From Mucilaginibacter sp. OK283 (GTDB taxonomy: Bacteria > Bacteroidota > Bacteroidia > Sphingobacteriales > Sphingobacteriaceae), in NCBI RefSeq assembly GCF_900110415.1, contig NZ_FODR01000008.1, positions 186,001 through 250,000 on the forward strand: a DNA stretch of 64,000 nt, written 5' to 3'. The notes beneath the pieces are model-generated. The model saw only the letters and a list, made by a program, of their open reading frames with translations. It searched no databases and was not told the DNA's origin. The position numbers were made by a program, and so were the translations under genes. How positions within the stretch are numbered: position 1 is the first letter of the stretch; every line of letters starts with the position of its first letter. Below are positions 32,905-41,205 of this stretch, in pieces.

Positions 32905-33360
32905 CTAATCTTCTGTAAACCTCACCGTTGGTACCCCAAAACGGTTTAAAAAATCAACCCCCTCGTCGCTGCCAATGCCTTTATATTCGGCGTACGATTT
33001 ATCAAAATAAACCTTAGTTATGCCCGCCGAATAAATAAGTCGCGCACAAGCAATACATGGCGATAGTGTGGTATACAACGTTGCCCCTTCCAGCTTTGCG
33101 CCGCTTTTAACGGCATATAAAATCGCATTTTCTTCGGCATGCAACGCCAATGAGCAACTTCCTTTTGAATCGCGTGCACAGCCTTGTTCCGGCCATTCCT
33201 CGTCGCAGTTATGCGTACCCGCAGGCGGGCCATTGTAGCCTATGGATATAATACGGGTATCACGGGTTAAAACAGCGCCCACGTGGGCTTTAACGCAGTG
33301 TGAACGCTTAGCCAGATCGGTTGCCAGGTTCATGAATATCGAATCGAAACTTGGTTTCAT
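32905..33360 (-). CDS. dCMP deaminase family protein (ComEB-like)
   Basis: Zinc-dependent deaminase converting dCMP to dUMP, the precursor of dTMP. 151 residues. Zinc site: HAEENAIL (His74, catalytic Glu76) and PCIACARLI (Cys102, Cys105). Additional family features: MNLATDLAKRSHCVKAHVGAV, GYNGPPAGTHNCDE and CARDSKGSCSLALHAE, where an extra structural Cys/His set is typical of dCMP deaminases and ComEB. It converges with cmk, which acts on the same nucleotide, but the two are on opposite strands and not an operon. Confidence 0.92.
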   Translation of the reverse strand: MKPSFDSIFMNLATDLAKRSHCVKAHVGAVLTRDTRIISIGYNGPPAGTHNCDEEWPEQGCARDSKGSCSLALHAEENAILYAVKSGAKLEGATLYTTLSPCIACARLIYSAGITKVYFDKSYAEYKGIGSDEGVDFLNRFGVPTVRFTED

Positions 33361-33375
33361 AAATTAAATCATTTT

Positions 33376-33439
33376 GTCATTAACGCCATTGGGTCATTAA
33401 ATCAGTGAAAATGACTTAATGACCCAATGAAAAAATGAC
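33376..33439. repeat. Octamer array with inverted partner (unit AATGACCC)
   Basis: The right side has units AATGACTT, AATGACCC and AATGAAAA, exactly 8 nt each (33410-33433); the left side has GTCATTAA, CGCCATTG and GGTCATTA (33376-33399). The 14-nt core 33387-33400 is perfectly inverted at 33416-33429. It lies between the MFS permease stop and the deaminase start. Confidence 0.85.
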
Positions 33440-33449
33440 GGGTTAAAAA

Positions 33450-35105
33450 TTAGTGGCCTGCTGCAACCTCAACATGGTCAAGGTCGATACCCTGGCTACG
33501 CAGTTCGCGGCTCACTTTCCAGGCAAAATAAGCAAGGTAAGCAAAGCCCAACACAGGAACAATATAGGAGAAGTGAATACCGCTCATGCCCGGTATAACG
33601 TTACCTGCGCCATCAGCTACTTTGCCTTGTAGCGGAGGGATAATAGAGCCACCTAAAATCATCATGATCAGGAATGCAGATCCCTGACTGGTGTATTTTC
33701 CTAAGCCGGTAATAGCTAAAGAGAATATGGAAGGCCACATGATAGAGCAGCACAACCCACCGCTGATGAAAGAGAATGTTGCAACTTTACCCGTTGTAAA
33801 TAACCCAACCAGCATAAATGCAACGCCTAATAAACCTAATACAGACAGAGTACGTGTAGGTTTTTGCTGACCGATAAAGAAGGCAACAATCAAGATGGCT
33901 ACACAAGCCGCATAACCATACAGGTTGCTCACATTTACACCAGTGGCGGCATTTACTAATAGTACTATACCAAATGCTATAAAAGGAATAAGAACTGTTA
34001 ACACATATTTAACCGTTTTAGAAAGGTTAAACGCGCCTATCGCGCCGGCGAAACGGCCGATCATTAAGCTACCCCAGTACAATGAAATATAAGGCGCGAT
34101 GTCCGATTCTTTGAACGATCCAAACTCAGGCGTTTTTAATAACGATCCCATATTGCTTTGAATAGTAACCTCGGTACCTACATAAGTAAATATAGCCAGC
34201 ATACCCAAAATCAATTGCGGATACTGCATAGCGCCCCAGCCCTCTTTACTTTGTTTAGCGGCAAAAATAGTCCCCACCAACGTCAATACAATAATAGCCA
34301 ATGAAGCATACACAAAATACTGGCTTTTTATATAATCTGAAGATAGCAGCTTATTAAGATAGGCACTCAACGGATCGGCGGCTAAAATTAAACAGAATGC
34401 CAAAAACATAATTAAAAGCGGTGTATTTGCCTTGGGGCTTGCCTCAATTTTTTCATCGCTGGTAACCTTTGGCAAATTTGAAAACCAAAAGAAGATAGCT
34501 ACAGCAATAAATAAACCGGCAAGCATGTAGTAAAGGTTGTTCACAGAAGAAATTTGTACATTCTTTGCCTCTATTTTGGCCGCTGCCGAGCCAAATAAAA
34601 TAATACCCACTACTACGGGGCCTAATAAACCACCAATGTTATTAATACTACCTGCAAAATTTAACCGGTTTGAACCTGTTTCGGGCGGCCCCAAAGCAAC
34701 TACAAAAGGATTGGCAGCAGTTTGCTGTAACGAAAAACCAACCGCTATAATAAAAAACACCGTTAATATTAAACCAAATGATCCCGATGCAATAGCCGGA
34801 ATCATGCCGATTGCGCCAATCGCAGAAATTACCAGGCCTAATATGATACCATTTTTATACCCCATTTTATTCATGATATCAACTTTGCTGAAAGATGAAG
34901 CAAAGTACAGGATCAACGAACCTATGAAGTAACCACCATAAAATGTAAAATCAATCAACTGCGATTCAAATTGGGTTAAATGAAAGTGTTCTTTACAAAA
35001 AGGTATGAATACACCGTTGGAGGCAGCTAAAAAGCCCCAAAAGAAAAATACAGTTATAAGCGTATAAAGAGCCGAACTGTAACTTTTAGCATTGTTTTGT
35101 TCCAT
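33450..35105 (-). CDS. Sugar MFS transporter (FucP/GluP-like)
   Basis: Major facilitator permease of the FHS family, probably a proton/sugar symporter for fucose, glucose or galactose. 551 residues, longer than the usual 410-440. N-terminal FFFWGFLAASNGVFIPFCKEH and QLIDFTFYGGYFIGSLIL correspond to the first two helices of FucP, and QQTAANPFVVALGPPETGSNR to the conserved loop with the Asn-Pro. The excess length comes from a central insert with several extra hydrophobic stretches. The end PLQGKVADGAGNVIPGMSGI also fits. No sugar-catabolic genes are adjacent, so the substrate stays open. Confidence 0.88.
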   Translation of the reverse strand: MEQNNAKSYSSALYTLITVFFFWGFLAASNGVFIPFCKEHFHLTQFESQLIDFTFYGGYFIGSLILYFASSFSKVDIMNKMGYKNGIILGLVISAIGAIGMIPAIASGSFGLILTVFFIIAVGFSLQQTAANPFVVALGPPETGSNRLNFAGSINNIGGLLGPVVVGIILFGSAAAKIEAKNVQISSVNNLYYMLAGLFIAVAIFFWFSNLPKVTSDEKIEASPKANTPLLIMFLAFCLILAADPLSAYLNKLLSSDYIKSQYFVYASLAIIVLTLVGTIFAAKQSKEGWGAMQYPQLILGMLAIFTYVGTEVTIQSNMGSLLKTPEFGSFKESDIAPYISLYWGSLMIGRFAGAIGAFNLSKTVKYVLTVLIPFIAFGIVLLVNAATGVNVSNLYGYAACVAILIVAFFIGQQKPTRTLSVLGLLGVAFMLVGLFTTGKVATFSFISGGLCCSIMWPSIFSLAITGLGKYTSQGSAFLIMMILGGSIIPPLQGKVADGAGNVIPGMSGIHFSYIVPVLGFAYLAYFAWKVSRELRSQGIDLDHVEVAAGH

Positions 35106-35273
35106 TTTTAAATTAGGTTATACAGAATAGATTTTGAATCGTTAAACATAATTGATTTTTTGTAAAACTGGTCATACTATTTTAAATTAAAATAAATCAC
35201 AATTTTAAGTTTCGTTGTTTATGAGATAAAATTGCATATTCGCATTGTTCAAAAATGAACAAAGCCTAACTTA

Positions 35274-35930
35274 ATGATAAAAGCCATTATTTCGGGAATT
35301 GGGTTTGGATTGGTGTTGACGGTTATTACTGGCCCGGTCTTTTTTGCTCTTATTAAAACCAGCATCGAAAAAGGTTTTCATGCGGGTGTAGCCCTTGCCC
35401 TCGGTGTTGTTACCAGCGATGTAGTATTTGTTGGCGCCTTACTTTTCGGTTCGCAATATATAGATGTATCTGATCATACTAAACTGATTGCAGGCGTTGT
35501 TGGCGCCGTAATATTGTTTACCCTTGGTTTATACTATTTGTTTAAAAAGGCCGAAGTAAACTACGACAATAAAGTACCAACCGGCATCAACCGCGCAGGC
35601 TACTTTTTAAAGGGCTTTTTGATGTGCATCTTTAACCCCACCCTATTATTCCACTGGACAGTTGTTATCGGCGCCGCCAGTACTACTTTCCTGGTTGGCA
35701 CCCCCCACCGCTCATTCCACATAGCCGTTATGTTTTTAACTATCCTTATTGTGCAGTTTGGCATGGATACCACTAAAGCCTTTTACGCAGATAAGCTGCG
35801 CGATAAAATATCGGTTAAACTCATCCACCGCCTCAACGAAGTGGCCGGCATAGCGCTTATAATAGCCTCGCTGGTATTGATTGATAAGTTGGTTACCCAC
35901 TTTGTTTTCGCGGCACCGCCAGGGTCGTGA
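35274..35930 (+). CDS. LysE/RhtB-type amino-acid exporter
   Basis: Inner-membrane exporter of the LysE family, which removes amino acids or related metabolites. 218 residues, about six helices. N-terminus MIKAIISGIGFGLVLTVITGPVFFALIKTS shows the GPVFF motif that starts LysE proteins; ALALGVVTSDVVFVGALLFG forms the second helix; FLKGFLMCIFNPTLLFHW carries the typical NP in the fourth helix. Divergent from the MFS permease gene across a 168-nt A/T-rich spacer. The substrate cannot be assigned. Confidence 0.87.
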   Translation: MIKAIISGIGFGLVLTVITGPVFFALIKTSIEKGFHAGVALALGVVTSDVVFVGALLFGSQYIDVSDHTKLIAGVVGAVILFTLGLYYLFKKAEVNYDNKVPTGINRAGYFLKGFLMCIFNPTLLFHWTVVIGAASTTFLVGTPHRSFHIAVMFLTILIVQFGMDTTKAFYADKLRDKISVKLIHRLNEVAGIALIIASLVLIDKLVTHFVFAAPPGS

Positions 35931-35931
35931 A

Positions 35932-35962
35932 GCCCCCCCCCAGCCCCCTAAAGGGGGAGTTT
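35932..35962. repeat. C-rich/G-rich hairpin after the LysE-type gene
   Basis: A long C run, AGCCCCC, TAAA, GGGGGAG, then a T run. It may act as terminator of the exporter gene as well as being a copy of the repeat family at 10357, 11478 and 36343. Confidence 0.65.
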
Positions 35963-36151
35963 TTTGATTTGCAAAGCGTTCCGTTGGAACGCCTGGTACA
36001 CCCGGAACGCCCCGGAACAATTTATCGCTGATAATCAATGACTTACGACTTTAGCAAAAGCGGGAGCGGAACACTATAAACTCTCATTTTCAGCACCTTA
36101 GCCAATATCCAAATTTTCCGGGTTCTGAAAAAAATGTCACAGTAAAACCCC

Positions 36152-36184
36152 AGACTTGCCAAGTTTTAAAAACTTCGCAAGTCT
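36152..36184. repeat. 33-bp palindrome, copy 2
   Basis: Same form as 21866-21898, but with GCC/CGC as the variable triplets; the central AAGTTTTAAAAACTT is identical. Confidence 0.85.
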
Positions 36185-36293
36185 TTCGCCGGTTTCTCAT
36201 TCCCCCTACCATAATTCCGCGAAATTCTACAATTCAGGATAACCGCGTTTCACTTTTGATACAAAAAAGCACAAAAACCTTCAAAAAAACACA

Positions 36294-36325
36294 AAAAAAG
36301 GCGACAAGTATAAACTTATCGCCTC
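36294..36325 (-). terminator. Terminator after the amidotransferase gene
   Basis: Minus strand: GAGGCGATAAG pairs with CTTGTCGCCT around TTTATA, followed by a run of T. Confidence 0.85.
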
Positions 36326-36342
36326 TATTATATTTTTCCTCC

Positions 36343-36366
36343 CCCTTCAGGGGGCCGGGGGCTGCT
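36343..36366. repeat. C-rich/G-rich hairpin, inverted copy
   Basis: CTCCCCCTTCAGGGGGCCGGGGG directly beyond the amidotransferase stop codon. Opposite orientation to the copy at 35932. Confidence 0.6.
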
Positions 36367-36367
36367 C

Positions 36368-38275
36368 TTACATATAAGCCCTTTGGTTTTTACCTTCCAT
36401 CCAGTTAACAAAGGCGCGGTTAACAACTTTATTGCCGCCTGGGGTTGGATAATCGCCGCTAAAGTACCAGTCGCCGGTATGGTCGGGGCAGGCAATATGC
36501 AGGTTATCTAAAGTTTGATAGATAACTTTCACTTCGCATTTTATTTCTTTAGGAGTAATGATCTGCGCTATACGGTCAGATACCTGCTGATCGGTAAATA
36601 GTTCGTATATCGCCTTTACGTGGTTCTGTACTTTTTCTTTCGGCAACTTAATGCTGTCTTTACATTTCTGGTAAACGTCAAGGATCACATCTTCCCTGTC
36701 CATTTCCTTTAACAGGCTGATGGCTGCTTCAAAAGCAACAAACTCGCCCATGCGCGACATATCTATACCATAACAATCCGGGTAACGGATTTGCGGCGCC
36801 GATGATACCACTACAACCTTGGTTGGGCCAAGCCTGTCCAATATCTTCAGGATACTTTGTTTAAGTGTAGTACCGCGAACAATCGAGTCGTCCAGAACAA
36901 CAAGGGTATCGGTGTTACGTTTTATTAAACCATAAGTGGTGTCATAAACGTGGGCAACCATTTCGCTGCGGTCGGCATCCTGGGTAATAAAGGTGCGCAG
37001 CTTAACATCTTTAATAGCAATTTTTTCAACCCTTGGGGCCATTGCCAGTATTTCGGTAAGCTCTTCGTCGCTAATTTTATCCTCGCGGCTCAGTAGCTTG
37101 TCGCGCTGGTATTTTTTTACGTATTTGTGCACGCCCTCAACCATGCCATAAAAGGCAACTTCGGCAGTATTGGGGATGTAGGAGAACACGGTATTTTTGA
37201 TATCATTGTTAACAGCGTCCAATATTTGCGGGCAAAGCAGCCTGCCTAATTGTTTACGCTCACGGTAGATAGATGCATCGCTGCCACGCGAAAAGTAAAT
37301 ACGCTCAAACGAGCAGGATTTCTTCTCTTTAGGCTCACTAAACATAGTCTCGGTTATCTTCCCGTTCTTTTTAACAATAAGCGCGTGGCCAGGTTTAATC
37401 TCCCTGATCTCCTCCATAGGCACGTTAAATGCGGTTTGGATAGCAGGGCGTTCTGATGCTGCTACAACAATTTCATCGTTGTAGTAATAAAATGCCGGGC
37501 GAATGCCAACCGGGTCGCGCATTACAAAGGCATCGCCATGGCCTAGTATACCGGCTATGGTATAACCACCATCCCAGTTTTTGGCCGATTTTGTTAAAAT
37601 TTTGGCAACGTCCATGTCATTAGCAATCAGTTTGCTAATCTCCACGTTATCGTCTAATCCTTCGCGTTTGTATTGGTCAAACAAGCCCTGGTTTTCGGTA
37701 TCAATAAAGTGGCCCATTTTTTCGAGCACTGTAATGGTATCGGCTTGTTCCTTTGGATGCTGCCCCAGGTCGTAAAGTTGCTGCAAAAGCTCATCAACAT
37801 TGGTCATGTTAAAGTTGCCTGCAATAACCAGGTTCCTGGTTTGCCAGTTGTTTTGGCGCAGGAACGGATGGCAGCTTTCGATAGAGTTTTTACCATGGGT
37901 ACCATAACGCAGGTGCCCTAATAAAACCTCGCCGGTAAAGCTTACATGTTCTTTGAGCCATTCGGCATCCAACATTTTTTCGGGGGTTTCTTTCTGAATC
38001 TCCGCGAATTTCTTCTGGATGTATTCAAAAATATCAGCAACGGCGTTTGAAGCCATTGACCGGTGACGACTGATGTACCGCTTGCCCGGGGCAATATCTA
38101 ATTTAATGGTAGCAACACCTGCGCCATCCTGGCCGCGGTTATGTTGTTTCTCCATTAAAAGGTAAAGCTTGTTCAGTCCGTACAGCGCAGTTCCGTACTT
38201 TTTCTGATAAAAAGATAGTGGCTTTAATAAGCGGATAAATGCCACACCGCATTCATGTTTAATCTGATCGCTCAT
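36368..38275 (-). CDS. Amidophosphoribosyltransferase-like enzyme (PurF family)
   Basis: Class II glutamine amidotransferase fused to a phosphoribosyltransferase, as in PurF, which makes phosphoribosylamine from PRPP and glutamine. 635 residues, against about 470-505 for standard PurF. The nucleophile Cys is at position 9 after MSDQIKHE, so a short leader must be removed if it works as in PurF. HNRGQDGAGVATI and GHLRYGTHGKNS form the glutaminase site; LVVLDDSIVRGTTLKQS is the PRPP loop. Two of the usual Fe-S ligands seem kept (KSCSFERIYFSR, YPDCYGIDMSRMG), but the C-terminal CxxC is not evident. Whether it is the main PurF or a paralogue is open. Confidence 0.88.
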   Translation of the reverse strand: MSDQIKHECGVAFIRLLKPLSFYQKKYGTALYGLNKLYLLMEKQHNRGQDGAGVATIKLDIAPGKRYISRHRSMASNAVADIFEYIQKKFAEIQKETPEKMLDAEWLKEHVSFTGEVLLGHLRYGTHGKNSIESCHPFLRQNNWQTRNLVIAGNFNMTNVDELLQQLYDLGQHPKEQADTITVLEKMGHFIDTENQGLFDQYKREGLDDNVEISKLIANDMDVAKILTKSAKNWDGGYTIAGILGHGDAFVMRDPVGIRPAFYYYNDEIVVAASERPAIQTAFNVPMEEIREIKPGHALIVKKNGKITETMFSEPKEKKSCSFERIYFSRGSDASIYRERKQLGRLLCPQILDAVNNDIKNTVFSYIPNTAEVAFYGMVEGVHKYVKKYQRDKLLSREDKISDEELTEILAMAPRVEKIAIKDVKLRTFITQDADRSEMVAHVYDTTYGLIKRNTDTLVVLDDSIVRGTTLKQSILKILDRLGPTKVVVVSSAPQIRYPDCYGIDMSRMGEFVAFEAAISLLKEMDREDVILDVYQKCKDSIKLPKEKVQNHVKAIYELFTDQQVSDRIAQIITPKEIKCEVKVIYQTLDNLHIACPDHTGDWYFSGDYPTPGGNKVVNRAFVNWMEGKNQRAYM

Positions 38276-38292
38276 GATTCGGAATGAGGCTG

Positions 38293-38300
38293 CAAAGGTA
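38293..38300 (-). promoter_or_regulatory. -7 promoter box for the amidotransferase gene
   Basis: Minus-strand TACCTTTG, full match to TAnnTTTG, 17 nt before the ATG. TTTA lies about 21 nt further upstream as a weak -33. The implied leader is very short. Confidence 0.5.
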
Positions 38301-38363
38301 TCATTTATAATGGACTCTTTATAAAATCATTTGTCATTAAATAGTAGTTTAAACATCTTTTTA

Positions 38364-38397
38364 GATGTGCAGATTTTAGATTACAGATGTGCAGGTG
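38364..38397. repeat. 8-7-7-8 array (unit GATGTGCA)
   Basis: Units GATGTGCA, GATTTTA, GATTACA, GATGTGCA, GGTG. It lies between the amidotransferase promoter and the next gene's stop. Confidence 0.8.
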
Positions 38398-38421
38398 TTT
38401 TTGGCTGATTATTCGTCAGAA

Positions 38422-38787
38422 TCACTCTTTTTCAGCAGGGTAAAATGATTGCGTGACCTCAATCAACCCTACAATATGATCGTTAAATTCTTCCAGCTCT
38501 TCGGCCGGCACCCATAATTCGTTATGGATTGGGCCTCCAACATTTTCAACATTATATTTTGCCAGGAATGCGGCAGGTAAACTAAACTTAGTTACAAAAC
38601 CCGAACCTGACGCAGGCACATTCCAATCCCTTGCTATCTGAATAGCGTAAGCTTCATTCAGCACCGGGTAAAAGATGGGTTGTTGCGCCAATCGTTTAGG
38701 GAAGCGTTTAAAACCCGACTCTTCTATCAGCTTTAATTCCCTTGGCCCAACCGGCCGCCATAATGTTGTAAGTTCTTCTTTTTGCAC
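38422..38787 (-). CDS. Conserved small protein (annotated elsewhere as ADP-ribosylation/crystallin J1)
   Basis: 121 residues, no signal peptide or membrane helix, probably cytosolic. The N-terminal LWRPVGPRELKLIEESGFKR and the segment AYAIQIARDWNVPASGSGFV match a widespread small bacterial family often labelled ADP-ribosylation/crystallin J1, although no ADP-ribosyl-hydrolase metal motif is present at this size. WVPAEELEEFNDHIVG is also typical. The function is unknown. The reading frame starts at GTG with no in-frame ATG close by. The gene is flanked by GATGTGCA arrays on both sides. Confidence 0.8.
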   Translation of the reverse strand: MQKEELTTLWRPVGPRELKLIEESGFKRFPKRLAQQPIFYPVLNEAYAIQIARDWNVPASGSGFVTKFSLPAAFLAKYNVENVGGPIHNELWVPAEELEEFNDHIVGLIEVTQSFYPAEKE

Positions 38788-38819
38788 AAGGTAAAAATAG
38801 GAAAAATGTCTGTTTTTTT

Positions 38820-38990
38820 GATGTGCAGATTATAGATGTGCAGATTTCAAATTTCAGATGTGCAGATGCTTTTTCCTATCAAATATTTTCAAACCGGAAT
38901 TAACAGAGTGAGCTTCAAATTCTGGTCATTCCACAAATTCCGGTTCAGACAACATCTGAAATCTGCATATCTGAAATCTGCACATCTGAA
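38820..38990. repeat. MITE-like element with inverted 7/8-nt array ends, copy 1
   Basis: About 170 bp. Left end: GATGTGCA, GATTATA, GATGTGCA, GATTTCA, AATTTCA, GATGTGCA (38820-38864). Right end: inverted units TGAAATC, TGCATATC, TGAAATC, TGCACATC (38957-38986). The interior shares GATGCTTTTT, ATTTTC, AATTAAC, AAATTC and TTCAnACAACATCTG with copy 2 at 41045-41205. Copies 1 and 2 flank the amidohydrolase gene directly. Confidence 0.8.
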
Positions 38991-38993
38991 CCC

Positions 38994-40973
38994 CTACCTC
39001 GAAAAACCTACCATCCTATGTAAAGCCACCGGGTCATAAACCCTGCCGGCTTTAATCACAACCGATACTTTGCGGATATCGCTGATATTTTTTAAAGGAT
39101 CGCCATCTACCAGTATAATATCTGCCTGTTTGCCCGCTTCAATTGAGCCTGTTTGTTTATCAATGCCCATGGCCTGAGCCGGTGTAAGGGTAGCCGTTTT
39201 GATGGCCTGGGCGGGTGTTAAACCTGCCGATACATACAGCTCCAGTTCCCTGTCCAAACTATAACCAGGGAAACCCATATCGGTACCCGCCACAATGATA
39301 ACGCCTGCATCATACAGTTTTTTTACAGATGTAACCATGCCTTGCATCACAGGCCGAAATTTTGTCGCATTGGCCGGCTCCATCCCCATGTTTTTAAACA
39401 GCGTTTGCAATGGGGGCGGTAATGTGTTGTATGCCGGCTCCAGGTTTGTGATGCTATCTTTTACATTTCGAAAGGCAAGTTCAAAAACACCCAAAGTGGG
39501 GTCTATCACCACATGATGGTCTTTAATAAATTTGATTGCCGCCACGCTTACCGAATCATCAAAATCTACAGATCTGTCTTTATTTCTTTTTAAAATGGCG
39601 TAAACATATTGCTCGTGGTTTACCATGTTCATCCCCGAGTCTACCCCCTGCTGCAAGGTCATTCCGTTAGGGATGTGGCCGGTTACTGTTAAGCCCACTT
39701 TATGGGCTTCATCGCAAATAGCCTTTACTATTGAAGGTTTTACCGAGCTGTAAATTTTTATCTGCGCAAATCCATTTTCTTTATAACGGTCAACCGCTTT
39801 TATGGCTTCTTCCTTTGTATCTGCCTGTATAATACCCAGCGACATTGGACCCTTGCCGTCAATAATACCTGCTTTCAGGATATTTGGCCCAACACCTTTG
39901 CCGCCATCTATGGCACTTTTTATAGCATTAATATATTCAAATTCGTTGCCGCAGTCCCTAACCGTTGTTACACCGGCTGCCAGGTAGGCCGGGCCCCACT
40001 CTGCCTGTTCAAAATGCGAATGCATATCCCATAAGCCAGGTAAAATACTTTTACCGTTGGCGTTTATTACTTTGGCGCCGGCAGGTATTTTAACACTGCC
40101 CGCTTTACCTGTCATTTTTATCAGGCCATCTTCTATCAATACTACTGCGTTGGGCATACTGGTGCCGGTATTTACATCAACCAGGTTCCCCCCGGTAATG
40201 GCAATCACCTTATTAACCCCCCCCGTAGGCGCTGCTGCCTTAGCGAAGATCTGCATACCGTAAACCGCCGCTTTGCTAATCAGTTCGGGCAACAGGCTCT
40301 CATATTCTTTACGCACCGACTCCAGTTTGTCGCCTTCGGCATCATTGGTGATGAGGCAAATGAGTTTACCGCCGGCATCCGCCCAAATCAGTTCGTTGCC
40401 CCAAACCAGGCCGCTTACGGTATATCTCTCAAGCAGCAATTGCTTACCGTTAAAAGTCAATTGATCTGTACCGTCTTTCTTTATTTGTACCGAGCCAAAG
40501 GGCAGGGTTTTCATAGTTTCCGGCTGCTTATTCTTTTTCCAGTATTGCAGCATTGCTTGTTGTACCAATGTAGGTGAGTAACCTGCCACAGGAAAGCTAA
40601 GGCGCTGATGCGTTTTATAGCTGGTAAGTTTTTCATCAACCTTAAATACAACACCGTCATTTAAAACCCTTACCGAATCGTCAATTGTCGAAAACCTGGA
40701 TGTTTTCCCTTTTACAACCAGTTCGAGCGGGTTACCTGTAGCAGTTAACTTTAAACTGGCTTTCAACGGCACAGGGGAACCCCGGTCGACAAACTTAAAA
40801 TCGACGGCATACTTAATGGAGTCCTTATATTTAGTTACCCAATAAGTTTCTTTACCAATATGCTGCGCAAATTTATGCAGGAAGAAAGTCCCGCTATCAG
40901 TTAGTAAAACAGTTTGAGCCTTTACATTAAAAGCCAGCGCTAAAAGCGGGATAAACACAATAATTTTTTTCAT
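38994..40973 (-). CDS. Secreted amidohydrolase
   Basis: Metal-dependent hydrolase of the amidohydrolase superfamily, exported by the signal peptide MKKIIVFIPLLALAFNVKA. 659 residues: an N-terminal domain of about 230 residues of beta-rich sequence with no recognised motif, then the composite-barrel amidohydrolase with NANGKSILPGLWDMHSHFEQ (metal-binding HxH), VTGHIPNG and MVNHEQYV (metal-binding His), and VAGTDMGFPGYS (catalytic Asp). The end KQADIILVDGDPL is typical of imidazolonepropionase- or prolidase-like members. The probable substrate is a peptide or cyclic amide in the periplasm, which is inference. It is bounded on both sides by copies of a MITE-like element. Confidence 0.88.
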   Translation of the reverse strand: MKKIIVFIPLLALAFNVKAQTVLLTDSGTFFLHKFAQHIGKETYWVTKYKDSIKYAVDFKFVDRGSPVPLKASLKLTATGNPLELVVKGKTSRFSTIDDSVRVLNDGVVFKVDEKLTSYKTHQRLSFPVAGYSPTLVQQAMLQYWKKNKQPETMKTLPFGSVQIKKDGTDQLTFNGKQLLLERYTVSGLVWGNELIWADAGGKLICLITNDAEGDKLESVRKEYESLLPELISKAAVYGMQIFAKAAAPTGGVNKVIAITGGNLVDVNTGTSMPNAVVLIEDGLIKMTGKAGSVKIPAGAKVINANGKSILPGLWDMHSHFEQAEWGPAYLAAGVTTVRDCGNEFEYINAIKSAIDGGKGVGPNILKAGIIDGKGPMSLGIIQADTKEEAIKAVDRYKENGFAQIKIYSSVKPSIVKAICDEAHKVGLTVTGHIPNGMTLQQGVDSGMNMVNHEQYVYAILKRNKDRSVDFDDSVSVAAIKFIKDHHVVIDPTLGVFELAFRNVKDSITNLEPAYNTLPPPLQTLFKNMGMEPANATKFRPVMQGMVTSVKKLYDAGVIIVAGTDMGFPGYSLDRELELYVSAGLTPAQAIKTATLTPAQAMGIDKQTGSIEAGKQADIILVDGDPLKNISDIRKVSVVIKAGRVYDPVALHRMVGFSR

Positions 40974-41044
40974 ATGGCAGGTGGATTCAGATAAACTAAG
41001 TTATTACTTAATCCCTGATGTTGCAATGATTGAAAAGCAATACA

Positions 41045-41205
41045 GATGTGCAGATTACAGATTTCAGATGTGCAGATGCTTTTTGCCTGCCAATTATTTT
41101 CTGAATTCATCGAATTAATGGATTAACAGAATTCTAACAGCAAATTCCAGAAATTCTAAAAATTCGTTTAATTCGAGTTCATACAACATCTGTAATCTGC
41201 ACATC
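41045..41205. repeat. MITE-like element with inverted 7/8-nt array ends, copy 2
   Basis: About 160 bp, related to 38820-38990. Left end: GATGTGCA, GATTACA, GATTTCA, GATGTGCA (41045-41074). Right end: ACATC, TGTAATC, TGCACATC (41186-41205). The last base of the right end is the first base of the alkB stop codon on the minus strand. Confidence 0.8.

Larger units (their letters stand above)
35931..36367. other. 437-nt non-coding repeat island
   Basis: Between the LysE-type gene and the amidotransferase gene. Contents: C-rich/G-rich hairpins at both ends in opposite orientation (35932-35962 and 36343-36366), a 33-bp palindrome (36152-36184) and the amidotransferase terminator (36294-36325). No ORF supported. 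Confidence 0.7.
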
